A stretch of 5,005 nt of DNA from CAWEHQ01 sp051001995. GTDB lineage: Bacteria; Actinomycetota; Thermoleophilia; Solirubrobacterales; Thermoleophilaceae. Positions within the stretch are counted from its first letter, which is position 1; each line of letters begins with the position of its first letter. The stretch is taken from assembly GCA_051001995.1 (NCBI GenBank), contig JBPCMT010000054.1, forward strand, positions 1 through 5,005, written 5' to 3'. Of the stretch, positions 1 through 5,005 are shown in pieces. The translations under genes were made by a program, and so were the position numbers. The notes below the pieces were generated by a model. That model was not told the DNA's origin. It was given only the letters and a program-made list of their open reading frames with translations, and ran no database searches.

Positions 1-162
1 CGCCGGGGCCGATGGGGCGGGGGCCGCGCCGACGCGCGCCTCCTCCGCCTCGCGCAGACGACGAACGTCGCGCGCCTGGGAGAAGTAGAGCGCGGACAGG
101 ACCGCCAGGCCGACGATCGCGGCGAGGCCCGCGTAGGAGCCGATCTGCTCGATGATCTCCAT
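1..162 (-). CDS. N-terminal part of a small single-pass membrane protein (truncated by window edge)
   Basis: The ATG at 162-160 opens a reading frame of 54 codons that is still open at base 1, so the C-terminal part is missing. The start is well fixed because a TAG stop lies directly upstream in the same frame (165-163). Residues about 7-27 form one hydrophobic helix (YAGLAAIVGLAVLSALYF), preceded by a short acidic N-terminus (MEIIEQ). The helix is followed by a charged segment (ARDVRRLREAEEAR) and then an Ala/Pro-rich stretch typical of a flexible linker. Basic residues just after the helix suggest that the C-terminal side is cytoplasmic. I do not recognise the family with certainty. No Shine-Dalgarno sequence precedes the ATG. 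It lies downstream of, and on the same strand as, the aminotransferase gene, with 175 bp between them. That the frame is real is fairly safe; its function is unknown. Confidence 0.7.
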   Translation of the reverse strand, partial: MEIIEQIGSYAGLAAIVGLAVLSALYFSQARDVRRLREAEEARVGAAPAPSAPA

Positions 163-185
163 CTAATGGGGGGAGGAGCGAACCT

Positions 186-214
186 GGCCCCGCCTCCGGG
201 GCACCCCGGGGGCC
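186..214. other. GC-rich potential hairpin between the aminotransferase and the truncated membrane gene
   Basis: CCGGGG (196-201) and CCCCGG (204-209) are perfect reverse complements separated by CA. GGCCCC (186-191) can pair with GGGGCC (209-214) as an alternative or an extension. On the minus strand this would fold in the leader of the membrane gene. It has no U-tract on either side, so it could be an unconventional terminator, a leader structure, or simply a product of very high GC content. Confidence 0.3.
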
Positions 215-271
215 GGCCGAAGCTGGCTGTGCGCCGCCCCGTGGGCGAGCCGCCGGGCTTTTCGCAGCGAG

Positions 272-277
272 AGTGTA
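272..277 (-). promoter_or_regulatory. possible -10 box for the truncated membrane gene
   Basis: The minus strand reads TACACT here, matching the TANNNT pattern of sigma-70-type -10 elements. It stands out in a GC-rich gap where such hexamers are rare. No good -35 is visible; the best-placed hexamers (GTTTCC or GGTTTC, 16-17 bp upstream) are poor. If used, the transcript would begin near 265 and have a leader of about 100 nt before the ATG at 162. Confidence 0.27.
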
Positions 278-337
278 GACAAAGCGGCGGCCGGGAAACC
301 CGCCTCCGACCGGCGTTGCGGCGGCGGAAAGCGTCGC

Positions 338-1426
338 TCAGGCCACGCCGGCGAGCGCCGTCTCACAGGCCGCCACCACCTCGGCGATCGCGTCCTCCGC
401 GAGCTCGGTGCCCATCGGAAGCGCGAGGGTCGTTCGCGCCGCCAGATCGGTGCCGGGAAGGTCGCCGCTCGCGAAGGCGCGCATCGCCGGCTGGCGGTGT
501 ACCGGGGTCCGGTAGTAAGCGCGCGCCGAGACGCCTTCGCGCTGAAGCGCCGCGATCGTGTCGTCGGCCCGCTCGTGCCGCGCGACATAGAGGTGGAAGA
601 CGTGCTCGGCGCCCTCCGTCGGACGCGGCAACGCCAGGTCGAGCCCTCCCAGCCCGTGCTCTTCGTACGCGTGAGCAGCCTGGCGGCGCGCCTCGTTCCA
701 CCCGTCGAGCTCCGGCAGGAGCAGCCGGAGGATCGCGGCCTGGAGGGCGTCGAGGCGCGAGTTGTAGCCCACCTCGCTGTGCACCACCTTGTCCTCCGAG
801 CCGTGGAAGCGAAGCCGCCGCGCGGCAGCCGCCACCTCGTCGTCGTCGGTCGTGATCGCGCCCCCGTCGCCGAGCGCGCCGAGGTTCTTCGACGGAAAGA
901 ACGAGAAGGTGGCGGCGTCCCCGAGCGCGCCCGCGCGTCGACCCGAGAGGCGCGCGCCCGCGGCCTGAGCCGCGTCCTCGAGGAGCGGGAGGCCGATGTC
1001 GCGCAGCTCGTCCATGGGCGCCACGTTGCCGAACAGGTCCACCGGTACGATCGCCCTGGTCCGCGGGGTCAAAGCCGCCTCGACCGTCTCCCGGGTGACG
1101 CAGAAGGTCTCGGGATCCACGTCGCAGAAGACCGGCGTCGCGCCGGCGTTGACCGTCGCCTCCGCGGTCGCGTAGAACGTGAACGAGGGCAGGACGACCT
1201 CGTCGTCGGGGCGGACCCCAAGCGCCCGAAGGGCGATCGTCAGGGCATCGGTGCCGTTCGCCACGCCGACGCAGTGGCGCACGCCCAGGTACGTGGCGAA
1301 CTCGCGCTCGAACGCGTCCACCTCCGGTCCGAGGATCCAGCGCCCGGACGCCGCGACCTCGGCCAGGCGCTCGGCGATCGCCGGCTGGTAGCGATCGAGC
1401 GAGCTTGCGAACAGCGGCACGGACAC
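338..1426 (-). CDS. DegT/DnrJ/EryC1/StrS-family PLP-dependent sugar aminotransferase
   Basis: The 362-residue product is full length for this family, which transfers an amino group (usually from glutamate) to a keto group on a nucleotide-activated sugar in the cytoplasm. In order, the sequence shows the N-terminal GRWILGPEVDAFE segment (28-40), the cofactor phosphate-binding NGTDAL (58-63), and LPSFTFYATAEA (79-90). It continues with the cofactor-ring motif LLEDAAQAAGA (148-158; D151, Q154), the Schiff-base lysine K180 in FSFFPSKNLGALGDGGA, and GYNSRLDALQAA (220-231). All key catalytic residues are present, so it should be active. The start is GTG at 1426; a second GTG two codons in is an alternative, and only a weak AGG lies upstream. 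It diverges from dedA. The exact sugar cannot be told from sequence; 3-keto or 4-keto dTDP- or UDP-sugars are the known substrates of relatives. The family is nearly certain and the substrate is not. Confidence 0.95.
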   Translation of the reverse strand: MSVPLFASSLDRYQPAIAERLAEVAASGRWILGPEVDAFEREFATYLGVRHCVGVANGTDALTIALRALGVRPDDEVVLPSFTFYATAEATVNAGATPVFCDVDPETFCVTRETVEAALTPRTRAIVPVDLFGNVAPMDELRDIGLPLLEDAAQAAGARLSGRRAGALGDAATFSFFPSKNLGALGDGGAITTDDDEVAAAARRLRFHGSEDKVVHSEVGYNSRLDALQAAILRLLLPELDGWNEARRQAAHAYEEHGLGGLDLALPRPTEGAEHVFHLYVARHERADDTIAALQREGVSARAYYRTPVHRQPAMRAFASGDLPGTDLAARTTLALPMGTELAEDAIAEVVAACETALAGVA

Positions 1427-1449
1427 GATCGCTAGCCTAATCAGGCTTC
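1427..1449. promoter_or_regulatory. compact divergent control region with inverted repeat
   Basis: Only 23 bp separate the GTG of the aminotransferase from the ATG of dedA. The gap holds the inverted repeat AGCCT-AATC-AGGCT (1434-1447). The overlapping heptamer TAGCCTA (1433-1439) matches TANNNT on both strands: TAGCCT on plus and TAGGCT on minus. Initiation about 7 bp downstream of each would give near-leaderless mRNAs in both directions, which is common in actinobacteria. No convincing -35 is seen on either side. A repressor operator is the other reading. Confidence 0.35.
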
Positions 1450-2133
1450 ATGCTCCCGATCGCCTCGATCACCGATCCGATCGTCGAGGTGGCCGTCGAT
1501 GTGGTGGCGGAGCTCGGGCTCACCGGCGTCTTCGTGCTGATGCTGCTAGAGAGCGCGTGCATACCGGTGCCGAGTGAGGCGACCATGCTGTTCGCCGGCT
1601 TCAACGTGGCCGAGGGCGAGTACAGCCTGATCGCCGCGACCGCGGCGGGGTCGCTCGCCAACCTCGTCGGCTCCTGGATCGCCTACGCGGTCGGCCGCGC
1701 CGGGCGCGTGGACATCCTCGAGAAGCACGGCCGCAAGCTCCACATCAAGAAGAGCCATCTGGAGTGGGCGGACCGCTGGTTCCAGCGCCACGGCGACGCG
1801 ACCGTGTTCTTCTCCCGCATGCTCCCGATCATCCGGACCTTCATATCGCTGCCCGCGGGGGTGGCGCGGATGCCGTTCTGGCGCTTCAGCGTCCTGACGC
1901 TGGCCGGCTGCATCCCGTGGGTGCTGGCGCTCACCTTCGTCGGCCAGCAGGCGGGCGAGGAGTGGGAGTCGTGGAAGGACTCGCTGCATTACGTGGACTA
2001 CGTCGTGGCGGCGGCGATCGTGCTGGGGCTCGCCTACCTGGCCATTCGCCGCTACCGTCGCGGCGGGCCGCCCGCCTCCCCGGCGCAGGGCTCGGATCCG
2101 GCGGGCGGCGGCCCCGCCGCCGAGACCACCTGA
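1450..2133 (+). CDS. DedA-family (SNARE-associated) membrane protein, candidate undecaprenyl-phosphate translocase
   Basis: The 227-residue integral membrane protein carries the DedA signature. E34 and PVPSE (39-43) lie in a re-entrant hydrophobic segment, and a Gly-rich helix ends in YAVGR (79-83). FSRMLPIIRTFISLPAGVAR (121-140) supplies the paired arginines R123 and R129, spaced as in E. coli YqjA/YghB. FxxxxLAGCIPWVLAL (146-161) and a final helix at about 184-199 follow. A basic stop-transfer (RRYRR) and a Pro/Gly/Ala-rich tail of about 23 residues close the protein. Some members (UptA type) return undecaprenyl phosphate to the cytoplasmic face; others are tied to membrane-potential and pH homeostasis. 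ATG 1450 is the first possible start, since an in-frame TAA sits at 1438-1440; a weak AGG is 4 nt upstream. An undecaprenyl-diphosphatase gene follows directly, which favours the lipid-carrier role, though this is inference. Confidence 0.93.
   Translation: MLPIASITDPIVEVAVDVVAELGLTGVFVLMLLESACIPVPSEATMLFAGFNVAEGEYSLIAATAAGSLANLVGSWIAYAVGRAGRVDILEKHGRKLHIKKSHLEWADRWFQRHGDATVFFSRMLPIIRTFISLPAGVARMPFWRFSVLTLAGCIPWVLALTFVGQQAGEEWESWKDSLHYVDYVVAAAIVLGLAYLAIRRYRRGGPPASPAQGSDPAGGGPAAETT
2104..2121 (+). other. strong potential RNA hairpin at the end of dedA
   Basis: GGCGGCG (2104-2110) pairs perfectly with CGCCGCC (2115-2121) around the tetraloop GCCC. The stem lies inside the last codons of dedA (the Gly/Pro/Ala tail), 9 nt before its stop codon. 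Repetitive GGC/GCC codons could produce it by chance, but its place at the gene junction could affect access to the following start. Confidence 0.35.
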
Positions 2134-2135
2134 GC

Positions 2136-2160
2136 CTGCCCACGCTGCGTCGCTGGGCAG
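2136..2160 (+). other. 7-bp inverted repeat directly after the dedA stop
   Basis: CTGCCCA (2136-2142) and TGGGCAG (2154-2160) are perfect reverse complements around an 11-nt loop. The repeat begins two bases after the TGA of dedA. There is no U-tract behind it, so a classical terminator is unlikely. If uppP starts at 2190 the hairpin lies in untranslated sequence between the two genes; if it starts at 2130 it lies just inside the coding region. Confidence 0.35.
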
Positions 2161-2174
2161 CCCTTCGCCGCGGC

Positions 2175-2181
2175 GAGGCGG
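2175..2181 (+). promoter_or_regulatory. possible ribosome binding site for uppP
   Basis: GAGGCGG lies 8-11 nt before CTG 2190. It is the only purine-rich Shine-Dalgarno-like stretch between the dedA stop and the conserved active-site motif, and is one reason to prefer the 2190 start over 2130. In GC-rich coding DNA such a match can occur by chance. Confidence 0.3.
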
Positions 2182-2189
2182 CCTCATCG

Positions 2190-2993
2190 CTGCCGGCTCG
2201 ACACGCGATCGCGCTCGGCCTCCTCCAGGGCCCGACCGAGTTGCTCCCGATCTCGAGCTCGGGGCACGTCGTGCTCGCGCCGGCGCTGCTCGGCTGGCCC
2301 TATGACCGCCTCGACGCGCGTCACCGCAAGGCGTTCGAGGTCGCGCTCCATGCCGGCACCGCGGCGGGCTTGGGGGTCGCGCTCAGGCGCGAGGTGGCGG
2401 AGGTGGCGCGCTCGCTCGACGCGCCGCGCCTCACCAGGCTCTTCCTCGCCACGGCTCCCGCCACCGCCGCCGGGCTCCTGCTCCACGGCCCGATCGCCGG
2501 GCGGCTGAGCTCGCCGCGCCACGTTGCGATCGCCCAGGTCGCGGCCGGGGCCGCGATGGGTCTCGCCGACCGGCGACCGGCCGACCGGAGCCGCGATGAC
2601 GCCCCGCTGCTCGACGCGGTGGCCGTCGGAGTCGCCCAGACGGTGGCACTCGCTCCGGGCGTATCGCGCGGCGGCGCGGCGCTTACGGCGCTCCGGCTCC
2701 GGCGACTCGAACGACGCTCGGCCAGCGAGATCTCACGCCACGCCGCCGCGCCGATCGTGCTCGGCGCCGCCGCGCTCGAAGCAGTACGCCTGCTGCGCCG
2801 ACCGCCCCCGGTCAACCTGGCGCGTCCATTCGCGGCCGGCGTCGCGGCTTCATTCGCCTCGACGATCGCCGCCGCCGGCCTGGCTCGGACGATGGACGGC
2901 GCGCGTTCCTACGCGCCGCTCGCCGCTTACCGGATCGCGCTGGGCGCGGTCGCGCTGTCACGGCTCGGCCGCCGCCGCCGGGCATCGGATTGA
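2190..2993 (+). CDS. uppP: undecaprenyl-diphosphatase (UppP/BacA family), non-canonical start
   Basis: This integral membrane enzyme removes a phosphate from undecaprenyl diphosphate, regenerating the lipid carrier for peptidoglycan and other envelope polymers; extra copies give bacitracin resistance in some bacteria. Counting from CTG 2190 (267 residues; E. coli has 273), motif 1 is LLQGPTELLPISSSGH (11-26), with E17, S23 and H26 matching E. coli E21, S27 and H30. FEVALHAGT (49-57) follows, then motif 2, PGVSRGGA (156-163), with R160 matching E. coli R174. Several hydrophobic helices surround these motifs. The usual SRSGAT is SRGGAA here, a small departure. There is no in-frame ATG, GTG or TTG from 1974 up to motif 1. 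CTG 2190 is my choice, for family length and a GAGG at 2175-2178; CTG 2130, overlapping the dedA stop, would add 20 residues. The family is secure and the start is not. Confidence 0.88.
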   Translation: MPARHAIALGLLQGPTELLPISSSGHVVLAPALLGWPYDRLDARHRKAFEVALHAGTAAGLGVALRREVAEVARSLDAPRLTRLFLATAPATAAGLLLHGPIAGRLSSPRHVAIAQVAAGAAMGLADRRPADRSRDDAPLLDAVAVGVAQTVALAPGVSRGGAALTALRLRRLERRSASEISRHAAAPIVLGAAALEAVRLLRRPPPVNLARPFAAGVAASFASTIAAAGLARTMDGARSYAPLAAYRIALGAVALSRLGRRRRASD

Positions 2994-3001
2994 ATGGCCG
3001 C

Positions 3002-4063
3002 ATGATCGACGATGACTACGGGCGGGCGGGCGTCGACGCGGACCGCGCCGACGAGTCAGTCGCCGCGATCGTGGACGTGCTGAGCCGGATCGACCCCGGG
3101 CGAGCGAGGCGATCGCAGCTCGGCTCTGGTCACTACGCGAACGTCGTCGCGCTCGACGAGCGGACCGGCATCGCGCTCTCGACCGACGGCGTCGGCACCA
3201 AGGTGATCGTCGCCGAGGAGCTCGGACGCTTCGACACGATCGGCATCGACTGCATCGCTATGAACGTCAACGACCTCGTATGCGTGGGGGCAACGCCGCT
3301 CGCCGCGGTCGACTACATCGCTGTCGAGCAGGCCGACCCGGACGTGCTCCGCACGGTCGCCGAGGGGCTCCGCGCCGGCGCCGAGGAGGCCGGGATCGAG
3401 ATCCCCGGCGGCGAGCTGGCTCAGCTACCCGAGGTGATTCGCGGGCACCCGTCGCCGGGCGGGATCGACCTCGTCGCGGCCTGCTTCGGGACCGTGGCGC
3501 TCGACCGCATCGTGACCGGCGAGCGGATCGGGTCCGGCGACGCCGTGATCGGCCTGCCGTCGAGCGGCATCCACTCGAACGGCCTCACGGTCGCGCGGAG
3601 GGCGCTTCCCGACCTCAGCGAAGCTCCAGTCGAGCTTGGCGGCCAGACGGTCGGCGAGGCGCTGCTCGAGCCGACCGTGATCTACGTCCGCGCGGTGCTT
3701 GAGCTGCTCGACTCCGATGTCGACGTCCGCGGGCTCGCCCACATCACGGGCGGCGGGCTGCTGAACCTGCTGCGCCTCGGGGACGGCGTCGGCTACCGGA
3801 TCGAGCGACCGCTCCCGCGCCAGCCGATCTTCGACCTGATCGCGAGCCGTGGCGAGATCTCGGAGGAAGAGCTGCTCGAGGTCTTCAACCTCGGCTGCGG
3901 GTTCTGCTGCGTGGTGGCGGCCGAGCACGCCGAGGCGTCGGTGAGCGCCCTCGGCGCCCGCCACCCGGGCACGGCCGTGATCGGCGAGGTGACCGGCGCG
4001 GCCGGCCTGGTCCAGCTTCCCGCCTCCGGACTCACCGGCCGGGCGGCCGTCGGCTTCGCCTGA
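3002..4063 (+). CDS. purM: phosphoribosylformylglycinamidine cyclo-ligase (AIR synthetase)
   Basis: This cytosolic enzyme performs the fifth step of de novo purine synthesis, closing the imidazole ring of FGAM with ATP to give AIR. From ATG 3002 it has 353 residues (E. coli 345). Visible PurM landmarks are YGRAGVD (6-12), GHYANVV (43-49), LSTDGVGTK (59-67), AMNVNDLVCVGATPL (86-100), PGGELAQLPE (135-144), GIHSNGLTVARR (189-200), LLEPTVIYVRAV (221-232) and AHITGGGLLNLL (246-257). FNLGCGF (295-301) lies in the C-terminal domain. The widely conserved GGETA is GGELA here. The start follows the uppP stop by 8 bp; a TTG at 2990 overlapping that stop is possible but would add only four residues ahead of the family-typical N-terminus. 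No strong Shine-Dalgarno sequence is seen, so coupling to uppP translation is plausible. It is the last gene of the run, since the next gene is convergent. Confidence 0.96.
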   Translation: MIDDDYGRAGVDADRADESVAAIVDVLSRIDPGRARRSQLGSGHYANVVALDERTGIALSTDGVGTKVIVAEELGRFDTIGIDCIAMNVNDLVCVGATPLAAVDYIAVEQADPDVLRTVAEGLRAGAEEAGIEIPGGELAQLPEVIRGHPSPGGIDLVAACFGTVALDRIVTGERIGSGDAVIGLPSSGIHSNGLTVARRALPDLSEAPVELGGQTVGEALLEPTVIYVRAVLELLDSDVDVRGLAHITGGGLLNLLRLGDGVGYRIERPLPRQPIFDLIASRGEISEEELLEVFNLGCGFCCVVAAEHAEASVSALGARHPGTAVIGEVTGAAGLVQLPASGLTGRAAVGFA

Positions 4064-4082
4064 ACAGTCGCTGTGCTGGATT

Positions 4083-4101
4083 GGGGTCGCATACGGACCC
4101 C
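4083..4101. terminator. possible bidirectional terminator between convergent genes
   Basis: GGGGTC (4083-4088) pairs with GACCCC (4096-4101) around a 7-nt loop, 20 bp beyond the purM stop and 20 bp beyond the stop of the opposing gene. The placement midway between two convergent genes suits a shared terminator. No U-tract follows in either direction, so efficiency as an intrinsic terminator is doubtful. Confidence 0.4.
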
Positions 4102-4121
4102 CATGCAGGACGGCGGCCCCC

Positions 4122-5003
4122 TCACGTCGGCTCCCACAGGTGACCGGTCAGCACCCGCACCGGGCGCGCCTTCCACTCGCTCGCGAGGCGCCACAGCTCG
4201 GCGGCGACGCGCGGCTCGGGCAGGTCGCAGACCGCCTCCACCTCGCGCCCTGCCATCCGGCCGAAGCGCCGCAGGGCGTCGAGCACCCCGGGCGGCTCGC
4301 CCCCGTTCTGCCGCGCGCCGGCGGCCTGCGCCGCGGCGCGGTAGTCCTCGTAGGGCTTGTGACCGAAGACGCCGTGCCGTGTCCCATCCTCGGCCACGAA
4401 AATCGCGGTCGGGAAGCTGACCCGCTCACGCCCCTGGCCGATCTCCCTGACCTGGCCCTCGGCGCGCGCCTCCTCCGGGACGGTGCGCGCCTCGTCCAGG
4501 TCGGCGCCGAAGGCCTCGACGATCGCGTGCGAGCCGAGGTCGCGGCGGAAGCGCTCCAGGTCGAGCCGCGCGCGCCGGGCCTCGTCGACGAGCGCCTCGG
4601 TGGTGTCGAGCTTGCGGCGAAAGCACATCAGGCCCTCGCGCACCGCGCGAAGGTAGGCGTAGGCGGCCCCGGGGCCCTGCTCGGCAGCGGCCTTGACCGC
4701 CATGCAGGCCGGGTAGGTCGAGCCGATCGGCCCCTCGCTCCACAGCCGCGGGTCGAGCGGCATGCGGCCCTCGTCGGCCACGTCGAGCCAGTGGACGATC
4801 AGGCCGGGGAACGGGCCTGCCTGACCGCCGATGCCGGCGTCCGCGTCCGCGTACCCTTGGTCGTAGCGCCGGGCGAGCCCACCCATCACCCAGGTCCACG
4901 CGAGGCGCTCGCCGAACTCCACCATGAGCTTTCTCACGACGGGCTCGACGGCCCACGACCAGGAACACGCCGGGTCGGTGATGAAGCGGACTTGGACGGC
5001 CAC
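4122..5003 (-). CDS. DsbA/thioredoxin-fold family protein with single active-site cysteine
   Basis: The 293-residue product starts with a beta-strand and an active-site-like loop, VRFITDPACSWSWAVEP (5-21), at the place of the CxxC site in DsbA/FrnE-type and Thioredoxin_5 (YjbH-like) proteins. C13 is kept but the second position is S16. An alpha-helical insert follows, with the conserved-looking YPACMAVKAA (97-106). SFPTAIFVAEDG (196-207) holds the cis-proline (P198) that normally packs against the active site. A C-terminal extension of about 60 residues has unknown function. There is no signal peptide, so a cytoplasmic site is likely. Possible roles are a one-cysteine oxidoreductase, a glutathione- or mycothiol-type transferase, or an adaptor like YjbH; sequence alone cannot choose. 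GTG 5003 is the apparent start, but only two bases precede it, so an upstream start beyond the window cannot be excluded. It converges on purM and shares no evident pathway with it. Confidence 0.85.
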   Translation of the reverse strand: MAVQVRFITDPACSWSWAVEPVVRKLMVEFGERLAWTWVMGGLARRYDQGYADADAGIGGQAGPFPGLIVHWLDVADEGRMPLDPRLWSEGPIGSTYPACMAVKAAAEQGPGAAYAYLRAVREGLMCFRRKLDTTEALVDEARRARLDLERFRRDLGSHAIVEAFGADLDEARTVPEEARAEGQVREIGQGRERVSFPTAIFVAEDGTRHGVFGHKPYEDYRAAAQAAGARQNGGEPPGVLDALRRFGRMAGREVEAVCDLPEPRVAAELWRLASEWKARPVRVLTGHLWEPT

Positions 5004-5005
5004 CG

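Noticed and set aside
163..200. GGTTCGCTCC on the minus strand, resembling a tRNA T-loop
   Set aside because: The flanking bases do not form a T-stem, and no anticodon arm or acceptor stem is found.
284..304. Imperfect GGG-AAA-CCC stem-loop after the aminotransferase as a terminator
   Set aside because: The continuous stem is only four pairs before a bulge, and the following bases are only slightly T-rich, so it is too weak to list.
166..855. 229-codon plus-strand frame across the left gap
   Set aside because: The product is extremely Arg/Pro/Ala-rich with no domain, and most of it overlaps the aminotransferase gene in antisense.
497..1435. 312-codon open frame on the plus strand, antisense to the aminotransferase
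   Set aside because: The translation is Arg/Val-rich with no recognisable motif and mirrors the codon pattern of the true minus-strand gene. Long antisense frames are expected at this GC content.
1457..1492. Cluster of GATC sites at the start of dedA
   Set aside because: It arises from Asp/Ile/Ser-Ile codon pairs with C-ending codons. GATC is frequent throughout the window, so there is no reason to propose a methylation control site.
2130..2133. CTGA overlap at the dedA stop (and TTGA at the uppP stop, 2990-2993) as evidence of coupled starts
   Set aside because: Every TGA stop produces an NTG codon in the overlapping frame, so these overlaps alone carry no weight.
1764..2189. N-terminal extension of uppP from ATG 1764 or GTG 1971
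   Set aside because: It would overlap dedA by 160-370 bp and add a Gly/Arg-rich stretch unlike any UppP N-terminus, whereas the dedA frame there carries clear conserved motifs.

Overview
This is a very GC-rich window in which most codons end in G or C, and genes are packed tightly on both strands. The style and protein variants fit a high-GC actinobacterium-like genome, possibly Thermoleophilia/Solirubrobacterales. That placement rests on my recognition of the protein variants, not on a search. There are no mobile elements, CRISPR arrays, tRNA or rRNA genes that I can support.

Layout: (1) 1-162, minus strand, is the N-terminal 54 codons of a small single-pass membrane protein that runs off the left edge. 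(2) 163-337 is a short GC-rich gap with potential hairpins and a possible -10 box. (3) 338-1426, minus strand, is a complete DegT/DnrJ/EryC1-family PLP sugar aminotransferase. (4) 1427-1449 is a 23-bp divergent gap containing an inverted repeat. (5) 1450-2133, plus strand, is a DedA-family membrane protein. (6) About 2190 (or 2130) to 2993, plus strand, is an UppP/BacA-type undecaprenyl-diphosphatase with no ordinary start codon. (7) 3002-4063, plus strand, is purM. (8) 4064-4121 is a convergent gap with a small hairpin. (9) 4122-5003, minus strand, is a DsbA/thioredoxin-fold protein with only one cysteine of the usual CxxC site.

Functional reading: dedA, uppP and purM lie head to tail and are probably co-transcribed. 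Some DedA proteins return undecaprenyl phosphate across the membrane, and UppP makes that lipid from the diphosphate, so the two genes together would form a carrier-recycling unit. The divergent aminotransferase makes amino sugars of the kind assembled on this carrier. The left half of the window therefore reads as cell-envelope glycan biosynthesis, followed by a purine-biosynthesis gene. I see no clear novel system. The points most worth a second look are the missing canonical start of uppP with hairpins around its junction with dedA, and the very compact divergent control region.
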